A stretch of 64,000 nt of DNA from Doris montereyensis (taxonomy: Eukaryota > Mollusca > Gastropoda > Nudibranchia > Dorididae), in the NCBI GenBank assembly GCA_037039925.1, contig JAXRKP010000680.1, positions 1 to 64,000 on the forward strand, read 5' to 3'. Position numbers and translations under genes: made by a program. The notes beneath the pieces were generated by a model. That model ran no database searches, was not told where the DNA came from, and worked only from the letters and a program-made list of their open reading frames with translations. Each line of letters starts with the position of its first letter. Positions within the stretch are counted from its first letter, which is position 1. This document shows, piece after piece, positions 11,920 through 23,812 of this stretch.

Positions 11920-12410
11920 TGTACCGCGCGATGTGTGAACAGATTACATGGAAACTTAACTGAGTGTATCCACGTGTCCCTGATGGGCTGTATGCGATGT
12001 GTGAACAGATTACATGGAAACTTAACTGAGGTGTATCCACGTGTTCCTGATGGGCTGTACGCGATGTGTGAACAGATTACATGGAAACTTAACTGAGGTG
12101 TATCCACGTGTCCCTGATGGGCTGCAGGGATGTGTGAACAGATTACATGGAAACTTAACTGAGGTGTATCCACGTGTCCCTGATGGGCTGTTGTGCGATG
12201 TGTGAACAGATTACATGGAAACTTAACTGAGGTGTATCCACGCGTCCCTGATGGGCTGTATGCGATGTGTGAACAGATTACATGGAAACTTAACTGAGGT
12301 GTATCCACGTGTCCCTGATGGGCTATATGCGATGTGTGAGCAGATTACATGGAAACTTAACTGAGGTGTATCCACGTGTCCGTGATGGGCTGTACGCGAT
12401 GCGTGATACG
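11920..12410. repeat. 67-bp minisatellite, about 7 copies
   Basis: The unit GCGATGTGTGAACAGATTAC + ATGGAAACTTAACTGAGGTG + TATCCACGTGTCCCTGATGGGCTGTA repeats every 67 bases (11994, 12061 and so on) with few mismatches. It begins 30 bases after the preceding 51-bp array ends. Confidence 0.95.
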
Positions 12411-12544
12411 CCTTAGTTAAATTTCCATATAATCGTTGTTTACGCATCACGCATCACACGTCACGCATTACATGGATGCACGGAAACTGGGCTTCACTCA
12501 ATCAATCATTGGCGCCAAACGGAGAGTAGTGCATCTGGTGGGTT

Positions 12545-12677
12545 GTCTATGAATGTCTATCAATGTCTATCAATGTCTATCAATGTCTATCAATGTCTAT
12601 CAATGTCTATGAATGTCTATCAATGTCTATCAATGTCTATCAATGTCTATCAATGTCTATCAATGTCTATCAATGTT
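12545..12677. repeat. 10-bp tandem repeat (TGTCTATCAA), ~13 copies
   Basis: Near-perfect decamer repeats. Two copies read TGTCTATGAA instead. Confidence 0.97.
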
Positions 12678-12944
12678 TGAAAACATGAAGCCGTACCTTC
12701 TGGCTTTCAAGAGAAACATGATGTTGGACTTTGAAGTGGGGGTACAAGGGTAAACAAACAAAAAGAATTAAAACATAATTTCATTTTTTTTTAAATTGAA
12801 ATCTCCCGCAAATCCGATGAATTCGGGATTAATTAAAGAAAATTAGTAAAGTGAAAGATTTGACTGCATGAACATGAAGCCGTATTAATAGAAAAATTAA
12901 TTTTTGACTTTGAAAATGAAGCAAGAAGAGGAAACAAACAAAAA

Positions 12945-13045
12945 CATGTCAACCGCTGGCGGGGCTCGAACCCTCTATCTTGGCGTTGAGAAGCCGACAC
13001 ATTGCCTCTAAACTATCGAGTTCTCCTTTTCCTCTCAGACCTCGG
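12945..13045 (-). mobile_element. SINE-B tRNA-like head
   Basis: On the minus strand, GAGGCAATGTGTCGGCTTCT is followed by CAACGCCAAGATAGAGGGTTCGAGCC, a tRNA-like region with a B-box. The same head occurs at 17310-17400, 33030-33105, 41260-41341 and 61925-61985. It lacks a foldable tRNA context, so it is not a tRNA gene. Confidence 0.65.
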
Positions 13046-13137
13046 CAGTAAAATTGCAACTGGAGAGCAGAGGCGCGATAGACGCGAAAAGCCTTGGCTG
13101 TTTGCACGCGCGCGGGTCTCAATAGCAATTATCTTTA

Positions 13138-13480
13138 ACGATGCTCCAAAAACATGAAGACTTCGATCAAGGGAACCCATTGTATCAGTCAGAACAAGCC
13201 AGATACGATCCAGAGGATCAGTGGGGAAAGAGAATGGGGAAAATGACTCCCCTCAAGGTGGCCAACTGATTGATGATCCAACCTCCAGACTTCCAGGCTT
13301 TGACACGGAAAAAAATACTGATCAGCTCAAACCGATTATTGACTGCGCATGCTAGAACAGCACATAATATGCACAAATTGCAGCTGGGAGATTCGCCAGT
13401 ATGCTCTCGATGTCACGTCAAAGCAGAGACCACCACTCGAAGGTTTCAAAACAGTCAAAAATGCGGCGAAGAATTTTAAA
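13138..13480 (+). mobile_element. LINE remnant, post-RNase H C-terminal region
   Basis: The plus strand encodes NRLLTAHARTAHNMHKLQLG, then DSPVCSRCHVKAETTT. This is the CX2C-type segment common at the C-terminus of non-LTR elements with an RNase H-type tail ('LTGH…H…G…SP.C..C…ET'). The frame is open for only about 70 codons, and the rest is decayed. Confidence 0.65.
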
Positions 13481-13524
13481 AAAATGGATTGACCGCTGAA
13501 AGATCATCTCGAAACTGAAAGATC

Positions 13525-13680
13525 ATCTACACCCAAAGGTAGAATGGGAACTGATAAAGAAAGGAACCCATACACCCAAACTGGTGACATACACCCAATG
13601 GTAGAATGGGAACTGATAAAGAAAGAACCCATAATCAATAAGTTAAATGGGAACTTTAAAGAAAGGAATAATACACCCAT
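13525..13680. repeat. Short ~40-bp tandem duplication, 3 partial copies
   Basis: ACACCCAAAGGTAGAATGGG / AACTGATAAAGAAAGGAACCC recurs three times with differing spacers. Confidence 0.7.
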
Positions 13681-13952
13681 GTTTTTTTTTCGTATGTTCT
13701 ACGTGAATGTTCTCCCTGATTGCTCACTGTTGAATTTTACAACGTAAATTCCTTTAAATTAATCAATAAGTTAAGTTGCTTTAAAAAAATATATAATTCT
13801 TTAACTGTTCACCGTTCACCATTTCAGCTTCAGCATTTCGTTTTGTTTCCCTTTGGATGAGAAAAATGTTTCCCTGATTGCTCACTGCGACAGGACAACA
13901 TGGGTGACTCTTGTTGTATTGGAGAGTAAACTCCATAGTAGTCTATATATTC

Positions 13953-14482
<530 letters not shown>

Positions 14483-14590
14483 AAGAAATTGAAATGCCAG
14501 GAGGGCGACGCGACACCTTTCGGTGCCCGTGACGACGACACCAAATTGATGGGTTGTTTTTTTTATTATTAATTTTAAAAATTGTTTTTC

Positions 14591-14592
14591 AG
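14591..14592 (+). promoter_or_regulatory. Probable 3' splice site before the hemopexin-like exon
   Basis: TTGTTTTTCAG follows a pyrimidine-rich stretch and precedes 35 bases of 5'UTR and the ATG. An upstream non-coding exon is implied but was not located. Confidence 0.45.
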
Positions 14593-14627
14593 CTTTGCCC
14601 TAAAGATTCGTCGTTGTGTCGTCCATC

Positions 14628-15327
14628 ATGGGAACTAAAGGCGCTATCCTACTGTTGGCACTTGGCCTGATTTCAGCTCTCCACCCCGGTGAAGCTTTTC
14701 TCTTCCACTCATGCAGTCACGTGAAGGCAACTGTGCGTAGTAGGGGTGTGCTCGACATGTTCGTCGGCGGCGAGGTCGTTTCGTTCAACCCGAACACCAG
14801 GCAGGCCGTGTCTAGGGTACCCATCGCTCAACGTTACCTGCATTTCCCTGGCTGTATTCGGTGGACGCCGCCTTCCACCCTAACAACGACCCTTCGTCCA
14901 TCATCTCACGTCCGGAGCCGTGTATTTCACCTACGACAATAGCGGCTCCAAGAGAAAGGGTCCATCTCCTATGAGTGACATTTTCCCAAACAGGTTTTTG
15001 TTCAAGTTTGGCATAGACGCGGCTGCTGGCTATAACGGAAATGTCTACTTCTTCAAAGGTTGCACCATGGTCATCAGACGGAGCCAAGGACAAGACCAGG
15101 AAGTGAACATGGAACAGGCGGGGATACCGTGTAACGTAAGGTCCGCTTGGGCGGACAGCCAGGGCGGTATGGTGGTGGCCTCCGATAAAGGGCGGTGCGT
15201 CTCCTTGGCAACGGACAGGTGTCTGACGGGTTTTGCGCCTATGACCGGTTCACGAGCCAGGCCAATCTCTGTGGATGTCACAATCACTGAGTTGAGAGGA
15301 GGACGAGGAGTAGGAGTAATAAGATGA
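14628..15327 (+). CDS. Secreted hemopexin-like repeat protein (two frame breaks)
   Basis: The ATG at 14628 follows a probable intron acceptor (TTTTTCAG ending at 14592). The first ~24 residues are a signal peptide (MGTKGAILLLALGLISALHP, then GEAF). Downstream are hemopexin-type blade motifs: a VDAAFHPNND segment, AVYFTYDNSG, and GIDAAAGYNGNVYFFKG. Hemopexin blades typically show 'DAA…YFFKG'. The product would be about 230 residues and secreted. The frame must shift twice, near 14858 (between FPGC and VDAAF) and near 14905 (before the SGAVYF segment), each needing one extra base. The stop is TGA at 15325-15327, and an AATAAA lies at 15789. The ligand is unknown. The family call is by motif only. 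Confidence 0.6.
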
Positions 15328-15357
15328 TGAAGGCTTGCTCCATTTACTGATTAAATA

Positions 15358-15555
<198 letters not shown>

Positions 15556-15831
15556 GCAGTTGACGAGAAATTATGTTAATGTTTAGCAAACTAATGTATT
15601 CGTTATGTTTCTTTTTATTTGTATTTGTCTTGTTTTTGGTGGTGAGGTGGGGCGCGGGGGGGGGCGAGGGGGGGCAATTTTCCGTTTCGGTTGTTGTTGG
15701 GTTTTTTTGTTGTGGATCCCATCTTCTATTCTTATTTTGCTTCTTTTTTTAAAAGAAAAAGTTCCAGCCCTCTTCCTCTATTAACAATAATAAAAATGAA
15801 ATGAAATATGTGTTTGTTTCTCTGTGTTCTT

Positions 15832-16090
15832 TTATATATATATATATTTACGTTTGTTCGTTTGCTTGTATATTTCTTTGTTTGTTTGTTAGTTTGTTTA
15901 TTTGTTTGTACATCTGTTTGTTCGTATGTTTGATTGTTTGTTTGCTTTTATATTTCTTTGTTTGTTTGTTAGTTTGTTTATACACTTGTTTGTTCGTATA
16001 TTTTGATTATTTGTTTGCTTTTATATTTTCTTTGTTTGTTTGTTTGTTTGCGTGTTTGTATATTTGTTTGTTTGTTTGTTTGTTTATTTC
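15832..16090. repeat. (TTTG)n-rich region with TA tract
   Basis: Short (TA)n at 15832-15848, followed by imperfect TTTG/TTTGTTCG units to 16090. Confidence 0.9.
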
Positions 16091-16094
16091 TCGC

Positions 16095-16165
16095 AATGTC
16101 AACCACCCACTGCAAGCTCTGGGTGAATTAAGAAGAAACAGCAAGATGAAAGCCATGATGTGCAA
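16095..16165 (-). mobile_element. R1 element, partial
   Basis: CAACCACCCACTGCAAGCTC, then GGGTGAATTAAGAAGAAACA and GCAAGATGAAAG match the R1 core. It is followed by (TTGA)n at 16175-16230, a tail-like microsatellite. Confidence 0.65.
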
Positions 16166-16237
16166 GAGTGAAAGGTTGATTGATTGATTGATACATTGAT
16201 AGATTGATTGATTGCTTAATTGATTGATAGATTATAA

Positions 16238-17095
16238 TTATGAAATATACCCCATTCATCATTATTATGCAATGATCCGATCACAGGGTGAATCAAGAGA
16301 AAACAGCAAGATACGCTAAATGAGTGAAAGAAAAGAAATAGGACATCTCTGTAATCCATGCCAACGGCCCACGCAAGAGTGAAAGTGAAAGAAAAGAAAT
16401 AGGACAGATCTGTAATCCATGCCAACTGCCCACGCAAGAGTGAAAGTGAAAAGGAAAGAAATAGGACAGATCTGTAATCCATGCCAACTGCCCACGCAAG
16501 AGTGAAAGTGAAAGGAAAGAAATAGGACAGATCTGTAATCCATGCCAACTGCCCACGCAAGAGTGAAAGTGAAAGGAAAGAAATAGAACAGATCTGTAAT
16601 CCATGCCAACTGCCCATGCAAGAGTGAAAGTGAAAGGAAAGAAATGGGACAGATTTGTAATCCCTGACAACTGCCCATCCAAGAGTGAAAGTGAAAGGAA
16701 AGAAATGGATCTGACAGATCTGTAATCCCTGACAACTGCCCATCCAAGAGTGAAAGTGAAAGGAAGAAAAGATCTGTAATCCCTGAAAGAAATAGGAAAT
16801 AGATCTGTAATCCATGCCAGATCTGCCCACCCATCCAAGAGTGAAAGTGAAAGGAAAGAAATAGGACAGATCTGTAATCCCTGACAACTGCCCATCCAAG
16901 AGTGAAAGTGAAAGGAAAGAAATGGGACAGATCTGTAATCCTGACAACTACCCATCCAAGAGTGAAAGTGAAAAGGAAAGAAATAGGACAGATCTGTAAG
17001 TGACAACTACCAACAGGATAGATCTGTAATCCCTGACAACTACCCATGTCAATGACAACTGATGCTTTTAATCCCTGACAACTGCCCATTTTTCA
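16238..17095 (-). mobile_element. R1 element expanded internally into a minisatellite
   Basis: The left end is a normal R1 tail (AATATACCCCATTCATCATT, GATCACAGGGTGAATCAAGA, GAAAACAGCAAGAT). At 16320 the sequence enters a 61-bp repeat. Its unit AGTGAAAGTGAAAGGAAAGA + AATAGGACAGATCTGTAATC + CCTGCCAACTGCCCAC is the R1 body itself, present once in other copies (for example 33895-33940). The other R1 end (CTGCCAACTG-like) is reached at about 17090-17125. Confidence 0.75.
16320..17060. repeat. 61-bp minisatellite (R1 body), ~12 copies
   Basis: Nearly identical units run from 16320 to 16700. A disordered stretch with partial units follows at 16760-16820, then better units to 17000. Long minus-strand open frames (about 240-257 codons in three frames) are produced by the 61-base period and are not genes. 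Confidence 0.95.
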
Positions 17096-17144
17096 GTACC
17101 AACAACGCCTGCCAAGCCAACTGTCCAATGTGATGCTTTTTTTT

Positions 17145-17402
17145 TTAAATTTTGATTTACCCACATCCAGAACGAAGGTGATCTCGGTTTTTTTTTTAAT
17201 GGGATTTGGTTTGTGTTCGAAGGATCGAGCCTGAAAGCAGTCAAGTATCAGGAGAAGGGGTGCGGGGGGGGGGGGGGGGGGGGAGTGATCGATTGCACTC
17301 CAGAAAAAAAAGTCGAAAAAATTGATCAATAGTTGGCTGGGCTTGAACGCATGACATATTGGTTGAGAGGCCGACACTTTGCCTCCTGGACTACCCACCC
17401 CA
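17145..17402 (-). mobile_element. SINE-B copy
   Basis: It has the 3' tail TTTGATTTACCCACATCCAG…GATCTCGG, the central region, and then the tRNA-like head (GGCTTGAACGCATGACATAT…GAGAGGCCGACACTTTGCCTCC) in inverse order. A G-run of about 20 occupies the middle (17264-17283). Confidence 0.7.
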
Positions 17403-17559
17403 CTCTGTAGCATCCGTGCATTCAAACACGAAAGAGGACTGTGTATTCAATGAGTGACGTAATATATGATATCATATCTTTTCTGAAGATATATAGGTAA
17501 TTTGACCTTTTAAATGCCCCGTATATCTCAATATAATCATGGAGTTTTAAAATGATTGA

Positions 17560-17814
17560 ACATCTTTTCTTTTTTTTCTTTTTTCTCTCTTTTTTTTCTT
17601 TTCTTTGTTCTTCCTCTTTTTTTTTTCTTTTTTTTTTTTTTTTTTTTTCTTGCTCAGATTGGTAGGCGTATATCAAACGTCAGCAGATGAACGGCTATTA
17701 GACCTTTGAGATTTGTTATATAGTCCCATTTCAATCAAATTATATTATATATCTTTGGCTGTTTTTTTTGTCACTCTGCCTATCTATCTATCTATAGCTC
17801 TCCTTCTCATCTAT

Positions 17815-17884
<70 letters not shown>

Positions 17885-17885
17885 G
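17560..17885. repeat. Low-complexity T-rich stretch and (CT)n
   Basis: A T/C-rich stretch at 17568-17651 and a near-pure (CT)n at 17820-17882. Confidence 0.9.
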
Positions 17886-17899
17886 GGGTTTTTCTCTCT

Positions 17900-18690
17900 C
17901 TCTTGATTTTTTCTGGTTATTTTTTTGTTTGGTTTTTGTTTTGTTTGTTTGTTTCTCTTCTTAGTGGGATATATAGTTCAGTAGGGCTCTGTACTGAAAT
18001 AACGCTTTCTGTGCACTGTGTCTCGAGGTAGTTTTAGAGTGCCGGTATCAAGCGTCATCTACATATTGTAGGTTCCGGAAGCTGGGCTGGCACCTTACCT
18101 CACGACAGTTTAGAGTGCTCGTGCTTTCAAAATGGCGCACATGTTGCGTTTTCATATATTGTCACAAAATTGTATTTGGTTTCAATATATCCCATAGTTT
18201 GTTTGTTTTTTTGTTTTTTTTTTTGTTTGTTTTTGTTTTGTTTTGGGGGTTTCTTTTTGCAATACAAATCTAGACATTAAAAGATAATCATACGTAATCC
18301 TAATAGTTCTTATTAAATTTTCCTCACCTCTCCCCTCCCCCCCAACACATGCTGCATAATTTAATTAATGAAACGACTGTTTGCTAACGCTATCACTACT
18401 ATCATTTTACTATTTACACCACCTTTATTTTACTAGTATTACTATCGTCCTCTATCACCACAACCACTGCCCTAATATTTGTTCTTTTTTTTTTTCTTTT
18501 TTTCTTTTTCTTTTTTTCTCTTTTTTTTTTATTAGTATAAGAGATGATTATAATGATAGTCTTACTTGTAGAAATTTTGACTGTTAAATGAACTTAGGAT
18601 AGTGATTAAATATATTAATGTTCATTTTGGGCTAGCTCTGCAGTCTGTTGCGCTTCCATTCATCATTGCTTTTCTTGTTTTCTTTTTTTT
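17900..18690. other. Spacer, no gene recognised
   Basis: T-rich, partly low-complexity sequence. I find no conserved ORF or RNA motif. Confidence 0.45.
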
Positions 18691-20650
18691 CTCCTTGTTT
18701 TATTGAATTCATTATTTCAAAACAAAAACCCACTATAAACATGAAAACAAAAACAAGAAAACATTAAAAGAATATAAAGATAAAATAAAATAAAATAAAG
18801 TGAAATACCCGAGACAAAACATCCGAATAACAACCATCCCCCCATCCCCCAACCCATTTTTAAACGAAAAATGAAAAACAGAAAGAAAAAAATAGCTGAC
18901 GAAAATATTAGGTTAGATATCAATGTTTCTTAATTTTGCGTTGAAATTGAATATTTCAATCAGATTTCCCCCTCCTCCATATTTGTACTTTGACACTGCC
19001 ATTTTAGCTACCGATAATATTCTATTTATCTCCTGAATTTCAGTTTGGCAAACTCCACTTGCAAATGTTAATCCAAGTAATATGTCCTTCCTTTCTAGAA
19101 CAATTCGTTTACCTAATTTCATAGAAAGTCTATCTTCAATAGTCTTCCATAGATTTGTTGTTTTCGAGCAGTCTACAAAGAAATGTTCTATATAATCCAT
19201 TTCTGAGCAATACGAACAATGTGGGGAGTCGCGAATTCCCATTTTGTGTAGTAAAATATTTGTTGGATAAATATTGTTCAGTATTTTCCACTGCAATGCT
19301 CTCAATCTTATTTCTTTTATCTCAACGCATCCTAAACTCCAATGTTTATTTGTGATATGAACGTCAAACCTTTGGAGCCACATATTTTCTGTGTGTGATC
19401 TTTGGTTCCTTTAATCAGTTTTAGGAATCCCTTTCTTCCAATTTCTCCAACTGGTTCACCTCTAAAAGGATTTGCTTAGGGCTTATCGTCACAGCTTCGT
19501 GTCGAAGTCTATCTTTTTAGCGAATTGTATATTAGCCAATAATCTAATACTCCCCGTGGATAATTACCGTATTTTTGAGTGAACTGTTCAAAATCTATTA
19601 TTGCTCCGCCATTGCAAATATCTTTGATATATTTCAACCCTTTAACTATAAGATATTGCACATGCAAAACCTTTCCAGCGTGAGTTACATTATTATTATT
19701 AAATAAAGGTTGGAGGAAAATATTAGCTTTTTTTCTTTATATCTCTTGCTGAAATTATGTTTTGTCCATGTCTTTAGTACCCGAAGCCAAAATTCATTGC
19801 GAATAAGGGACATACTTTGAAATTGTTTCAGAGAAACATTTGCTTCAAAAGCTATTAGTCCGCCAACGGGTAATAAAACTTTTTCAATTAAATTTTTAAA
19901 GCAGCCTTCCTCTGATTCAATGAATTTCTCGGCCCAATCTAATAGGTATGCGTCTTGTATTTCTACAATATTTGGCATGTTAAATCCTCCCATTTCAACA
20001 GGACTGAACATAACGCTTCTTTTTATTTTTTCGATTGCTCTTCTGTTTGTATATCTCTTTTGCCATATAAACTTGAAAAATATTCGATTTATGTCTGATA
20101 AAATTTCATCGGGAATACCAATACTTCTCATCACATAGGTTAACTGACTGAGAGCGAACGTTTTAAGTATCTGAATTTTACCCATTATTGACAGATTTCT
20201 TTTTTACCCACTGCGTCAATATACGTTTAATGGTGTGAATTCTTTTATCCCAGTTTTTTGCAATGCTTATTGCGGATTCATTGTTTCTAAAGAATATACC
20301 TAGTATTTTCATTTCAGTTACTGTGTTTATTCCATGCATTATGCAAGGAAATGGATTAGTAAAATTTAATGGCATTGCTAACGATTTTTCTTTATTGAGT
20401 TTCAGTCCAGACAGTTTTGAGAATATTTCAACTTGATCTAATGCATTCTTGAGATCATCAATGCCCTTGGCAAATAGCGACATATCATCTGCATATTGTT
20501 TTATTTTTATTGGTTCTATTCCCTCGACAAGACTTATGCCTTTTATGTTTTTGTTTTGCAGGTCCTGGCAACCCATTGAACAGAATGTACGGGCAAAGTG
20601 CATTTCAATTTCAGGTTTGAAATCTATGGAATCAATGGGACTAGAATACA
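18690..20650 (-). mobile_element. L1/Tx1-type LINE, 5'-truncated, C-terminal half of ORF2
   Basis: Minus-strand blocks occur in the order expected of an L1-clade ORF2. The RT catalytic box comes first (KIKQYADDMSLFAKG, KLSGLKLNKEKS), then the thumb (MKILGIFF, WDKRIHTIKRILTQW), then KIQILKTFALSQLTYVM. Next is a connector (NRIFFKFIWQ, MGGFNMPNI), and last the C-terminal zinc-knuckle-like segment (LNNIYPTNILLHKMGI, CSYCSEMDYIEHFF). The 3' end has AATAAA near 18700 followed by an A-rich stretch. Domains upstream of the RT palm are missing, and frames are split by stops and shifts at about 20180 and 19400-19680. A dead copy. Confidence 0.85.
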
Positions 20651-20799
20651 TGTATTGTCTAGAGAAATAAACGTCATTAAAACGGAGAGTTAAAATCTGA
20701 GTATCACAAAGTTAAGATAGAGAAAACAACATGGGGCTGATGTAACGGGGTTATGTGGACTAAACCTATTGCTCTCTTATAGTTGGTTATCTCTCCCTC

Positions 20800-20806
20800 C
20801 CTCCCC

Positions 20807-20888
<82 letters not shown>
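20800..20888. repeat. (CT)n tract
   Basis: Two CT blocks separated by CCTCTCCC. Confidence 0.95.
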
Positions 20889-20893
<5 letters not shown>

Positions 20894-20949
20894 TTTTCTT
20901 TTCTTTCTCTTCCCCCCCCCCTCTCCCACTCTCCTTACACAAGGTAACA

Positions 20950-22010
20950 ATATCTATAAAGAGTAAAACTAGAGATTGGAAAACATTGCGCTGCGCTCGT
21001 GTTTTGTTATGAAAATTCTTAAAAACAACTCAAAGTCATGACTTTTCCATAGGAAACAGAAGTATGCAAGACATTTATTGACGGAAACACTTTTGAAGTT
21101 AACCGAGACGATAAGGAAATTTGATCACAAAAAGTTTAGAAAATAAGTAGGCCTATAGTATGATATATAGGGTCAAAGTTCATGCTTTGAAAACAATGAT
21201 TACATATACCCCCCCCTTGCGTGCAAAGATCACCATTATGGTGGACAGGGTCTACTTCAAAGAATCATCATACAAACCAACATGAAGGCCATTAGGTACA
21301 TTAAGTTGTCTGCCCCTGGCTACAATCTTTAACAATTCAAAATGTTAACTTTGCAAATTCTATCATTTGAACGTGATCTAAAACATTAAACATCAAGCCC
21401 AAGCAAATCAATTTACACAAGCGAATGTGGAGTAAACCACAACGACAAAAGCATATCAGCAGTGTTACAATAGTTACATCCAACCTGCCAGAAATAAAAA
21501 AGAAAACATAGTTAGTCAAGGAATCCCCAGGTATCGCCAGAAAAACTAAAGTTGCACGTAAAGCCAATTCACGCGTATCAATAACCCAAAAACAAAAACT
21601 GGATGAATACGCACACACACACAAAAAAAATAAATCAAAACCATCATAGAAAAATTAGAAATAGAACATAAAGGCAGAATAAATAAAACTGTCCCTGGAA
21701 AATGTTGGCCTCAAAACCAACATGGACAAATTAAAATAGAATATAAAGGCAGGAAAATAAAGTTCCAGAATAAATAAAAATTTGGCCTACAAACTTTTTA
21801 GCCATTTTAGGCCCGGCCTGAGCCTCCATACAGTAAGGTGGCTTGGGGCCCAACCTAGGAACTCTCAGTACAGGAATAACAGAGACTGGCCGGCTAACTT
21901 TTGCGGAGGCCGATGGTCCCAACGCCACCTCGCTTGTCTTTGTCTCTACGCGGTCAGTGTGTAGTGTGTAATTAACACGGCGTCATCTTTCAAATGGAGT
22001 TGAGCGTGGC
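20950..22010. other. Spacer upstream of the THAP ORF, no gene recognised
   Basis: Mostly unique sequence. Minus-strand open frames (about 95 codons) carry no recognisable domain. Short (TTA)n blocks at 22020-22100 precede the THAP ORF. Confidence 0.4.
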
Positions 22011-22143
22011 TGTTTTCAAATTGATTATTATTATTATCTCTGTTACTCATTCACTCATATTGGATTGTTATTATTATTATCATTATCATCAGTTATTCAT
22101 TGGATTGTTATTATCATTGTGATTATTTTGTTGAACATTCAAG

Positions 22144-22653
22144 ATGGGTAGGAAGTGCAGTGTGTATGGCTGCAAGAGTGGCTATGATAGTGATAGAAGT
22201 GGAGTGAAGAAATCGTTCTTTAGGTTTCCCAAAGACACGGTCAAGAGGTTGAAGTGGGTAAAAGTTTTACCGAACAAATTAGATATCTCACAGATCACCG
22301 ATAACATGACGGTATGTTCTTTGCATTTTCCAACAAATGTAAGAACTAGAAAAGGTGGAATTCCAATTGAGCCACCAACTATAGTGAGCATCAAAGAGAC
22401 TTCGTGTTGTGGAACTCCTCAGACAGGGAAGAGGACCACGAACAATTCAATCGAATCAAGGATTCAGGATGAGGATATTCAACTCAAATATTTTAGTGAG
22501 AGAGACAGATTTAAATTAGACAACTTTTTTGATAAATTGAACAAAGTCTTCGAGTGTCATGATGGAACTCTTGTCATAAACAATAATAGCAGTTTTTCAT
22601 TTCTCAGCAGAAAGAGAACAGGGCCAATATTTTTTATTTTCTATTCATTTTGA
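22144..22653 (+). CDS. THAP-domain protein (zinc-dependent DNA binding)
   Basis: This is a 169-codon ORF with ATG in the context TTCAAGATGG. Residues 1-81 form a complete THAP zinc finger: C5, C10, C58 and H61 (C-x4-C…C-x2-H), invariant P29, W38 and F62, and a PPTI at 77-80 that matches the AVPTIF box. THAP domains bind DNA, and many derive from, or belong to, P-element-like transposases. The rest is Ser/Asn/Lys-rich, with no transposase core before the stop at 22651. Degraded coding-like sequence continues to 23203 (HTCDVCSSALVLNEAE; FFPATYILDIFLKKD). The ORF may therefore be a truncated transposon gene or a first exon. Confidence 0.7.
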   Translation: MGRKCSVYGCKSGYDSDRSGVKKSFFRFPKDTVKRLKWVKVLPNKLDISQITDNMTVCSLHFPTNVRTRKGGIPIEPPTIVSIKETSCCGTPQTGKRTTNNSIESRIQDEDIQLKYFSERDRFKLDNFFDKLNKVFECHDGTLVINNNSSFSFLSRKRTGPIFFIFYSF

Positions 22654-22659
22654 GGTTGT

Positions 22660-23203
22660 CAGTCTTTCTGTGGATGGCATAAAAGAACCTGCATACTTGT
22701 GATGTGTGTAGTTCTGCTTTAGTTTTAAATGAAGCTGAGGTGTTACTCATAAGTAAAATTCCTGACTTAGTTGCAGGCATTTCACATGATGATAAGTTGG
22801 TCTGTTTTATATTGCCGGATTTCTTGCCTCAAAGGACAATACACTTGTGGGAGATAAGGATTCATTTGTTGATGACTGTACAGAATTCCTGGATGCGGTT
22901 GACAGGGAAATCTGAAGTATCCATGTGTGGAATTATATGAATTTATCCTTCATGCATTCCTTTTTTACCCAAACTCCTGGAAAATTATGTAGGACCAGGT
23001 ATGTTGCTATCTTGGAGTTTTTTCCTGCCACATACATACTTGATATCTTTTTGAAAAAAGATACTCTAAGGAGATTGGCCAACATTTTCTTTAAGAAGTT
23101 TTGCATCAATAACAGACAAACAACCAGCAAAGAAAAACAAAGAGGGCAACGGCCAAGCTTTCCTCCTCATCAAGATAGAGTGAAGCTAAAAGAACGTCTT
23201 TGA
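22660..23203 (+). pseudogene. Degraded downstream coding remnant of the THAP gene
   Basis: Fragments in shifting frames read KNLHTCDVCSSALVLNEAEV, LVCFILPDFLP, and then CRTRYVAILEFFPATYILD with FKKFCINNRQTT. A CxxC pair and a hydrophobic/basic C-terminus would fit the tail of a transposase-like THAP protein. No single frame covers it, so I treat it as decayed or mis-sequenced. Confidence 0.35.
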
Positions 23204-23263
23204 TTTCTCTCAACTGAACTTGTAGCGTACTATGTTATCATCATCACCAGCCGTGATTCCTTT

Positions 23264-23339
<76 letters not shown>

Positions 23340-23345
23340 ATATAT
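23264..23345. repeat. (AT)n tracts
   Basis: Two AT blocks separated by GAATATAT. Confidence 0.95.
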
Positions 23346-23607
23346 ATTATAATGTATTTTTGGGCTATAATAGATTAAGATGAGTGAACCAACGGTTCAG
23401 TAGTCGTCTTTGAAATATGTATAATTACTATTATTAAAAATACTACATGTATTAGAGCTTACATGGGTCAACTAGATCTACATTTTATTTTACTCTCTTC
23501 ACATCCCAAGTAGCCTACAGTAATAGTAATAGTTATATAATATTAATATTATGTTATTGAATGACTGAATGTTAAAACATTAATTGTGTATAGTCAGTAT
23601 AGCTGTT

Positions 23608-23704
<97 letters not shown>

Positions 23705-23708
23705 AGAG

Positions 23709-23787
<79 letters not shown>

Positions 23788-23812
23788 AGAGAGAGAGAGA
23801 GAGAGAGAGTGT
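23608..23812. repeat. Compound (AT)n(GA)n microsatellite
   Basis: A pure (AT)n of about 90 bases passes through GGGAGAGAAAG into (GA)n of about 110 bases. Confidence 0.97.

Noticed and set aside
16216..17089. Three overlapping 237-257 codon minus-strand frames with repeated Phe/Leu-rich motifs
   Set aside because: The 61-bp period has no stop on this strand, so all three frames stay open. The DNA is the R1-derived satellite.
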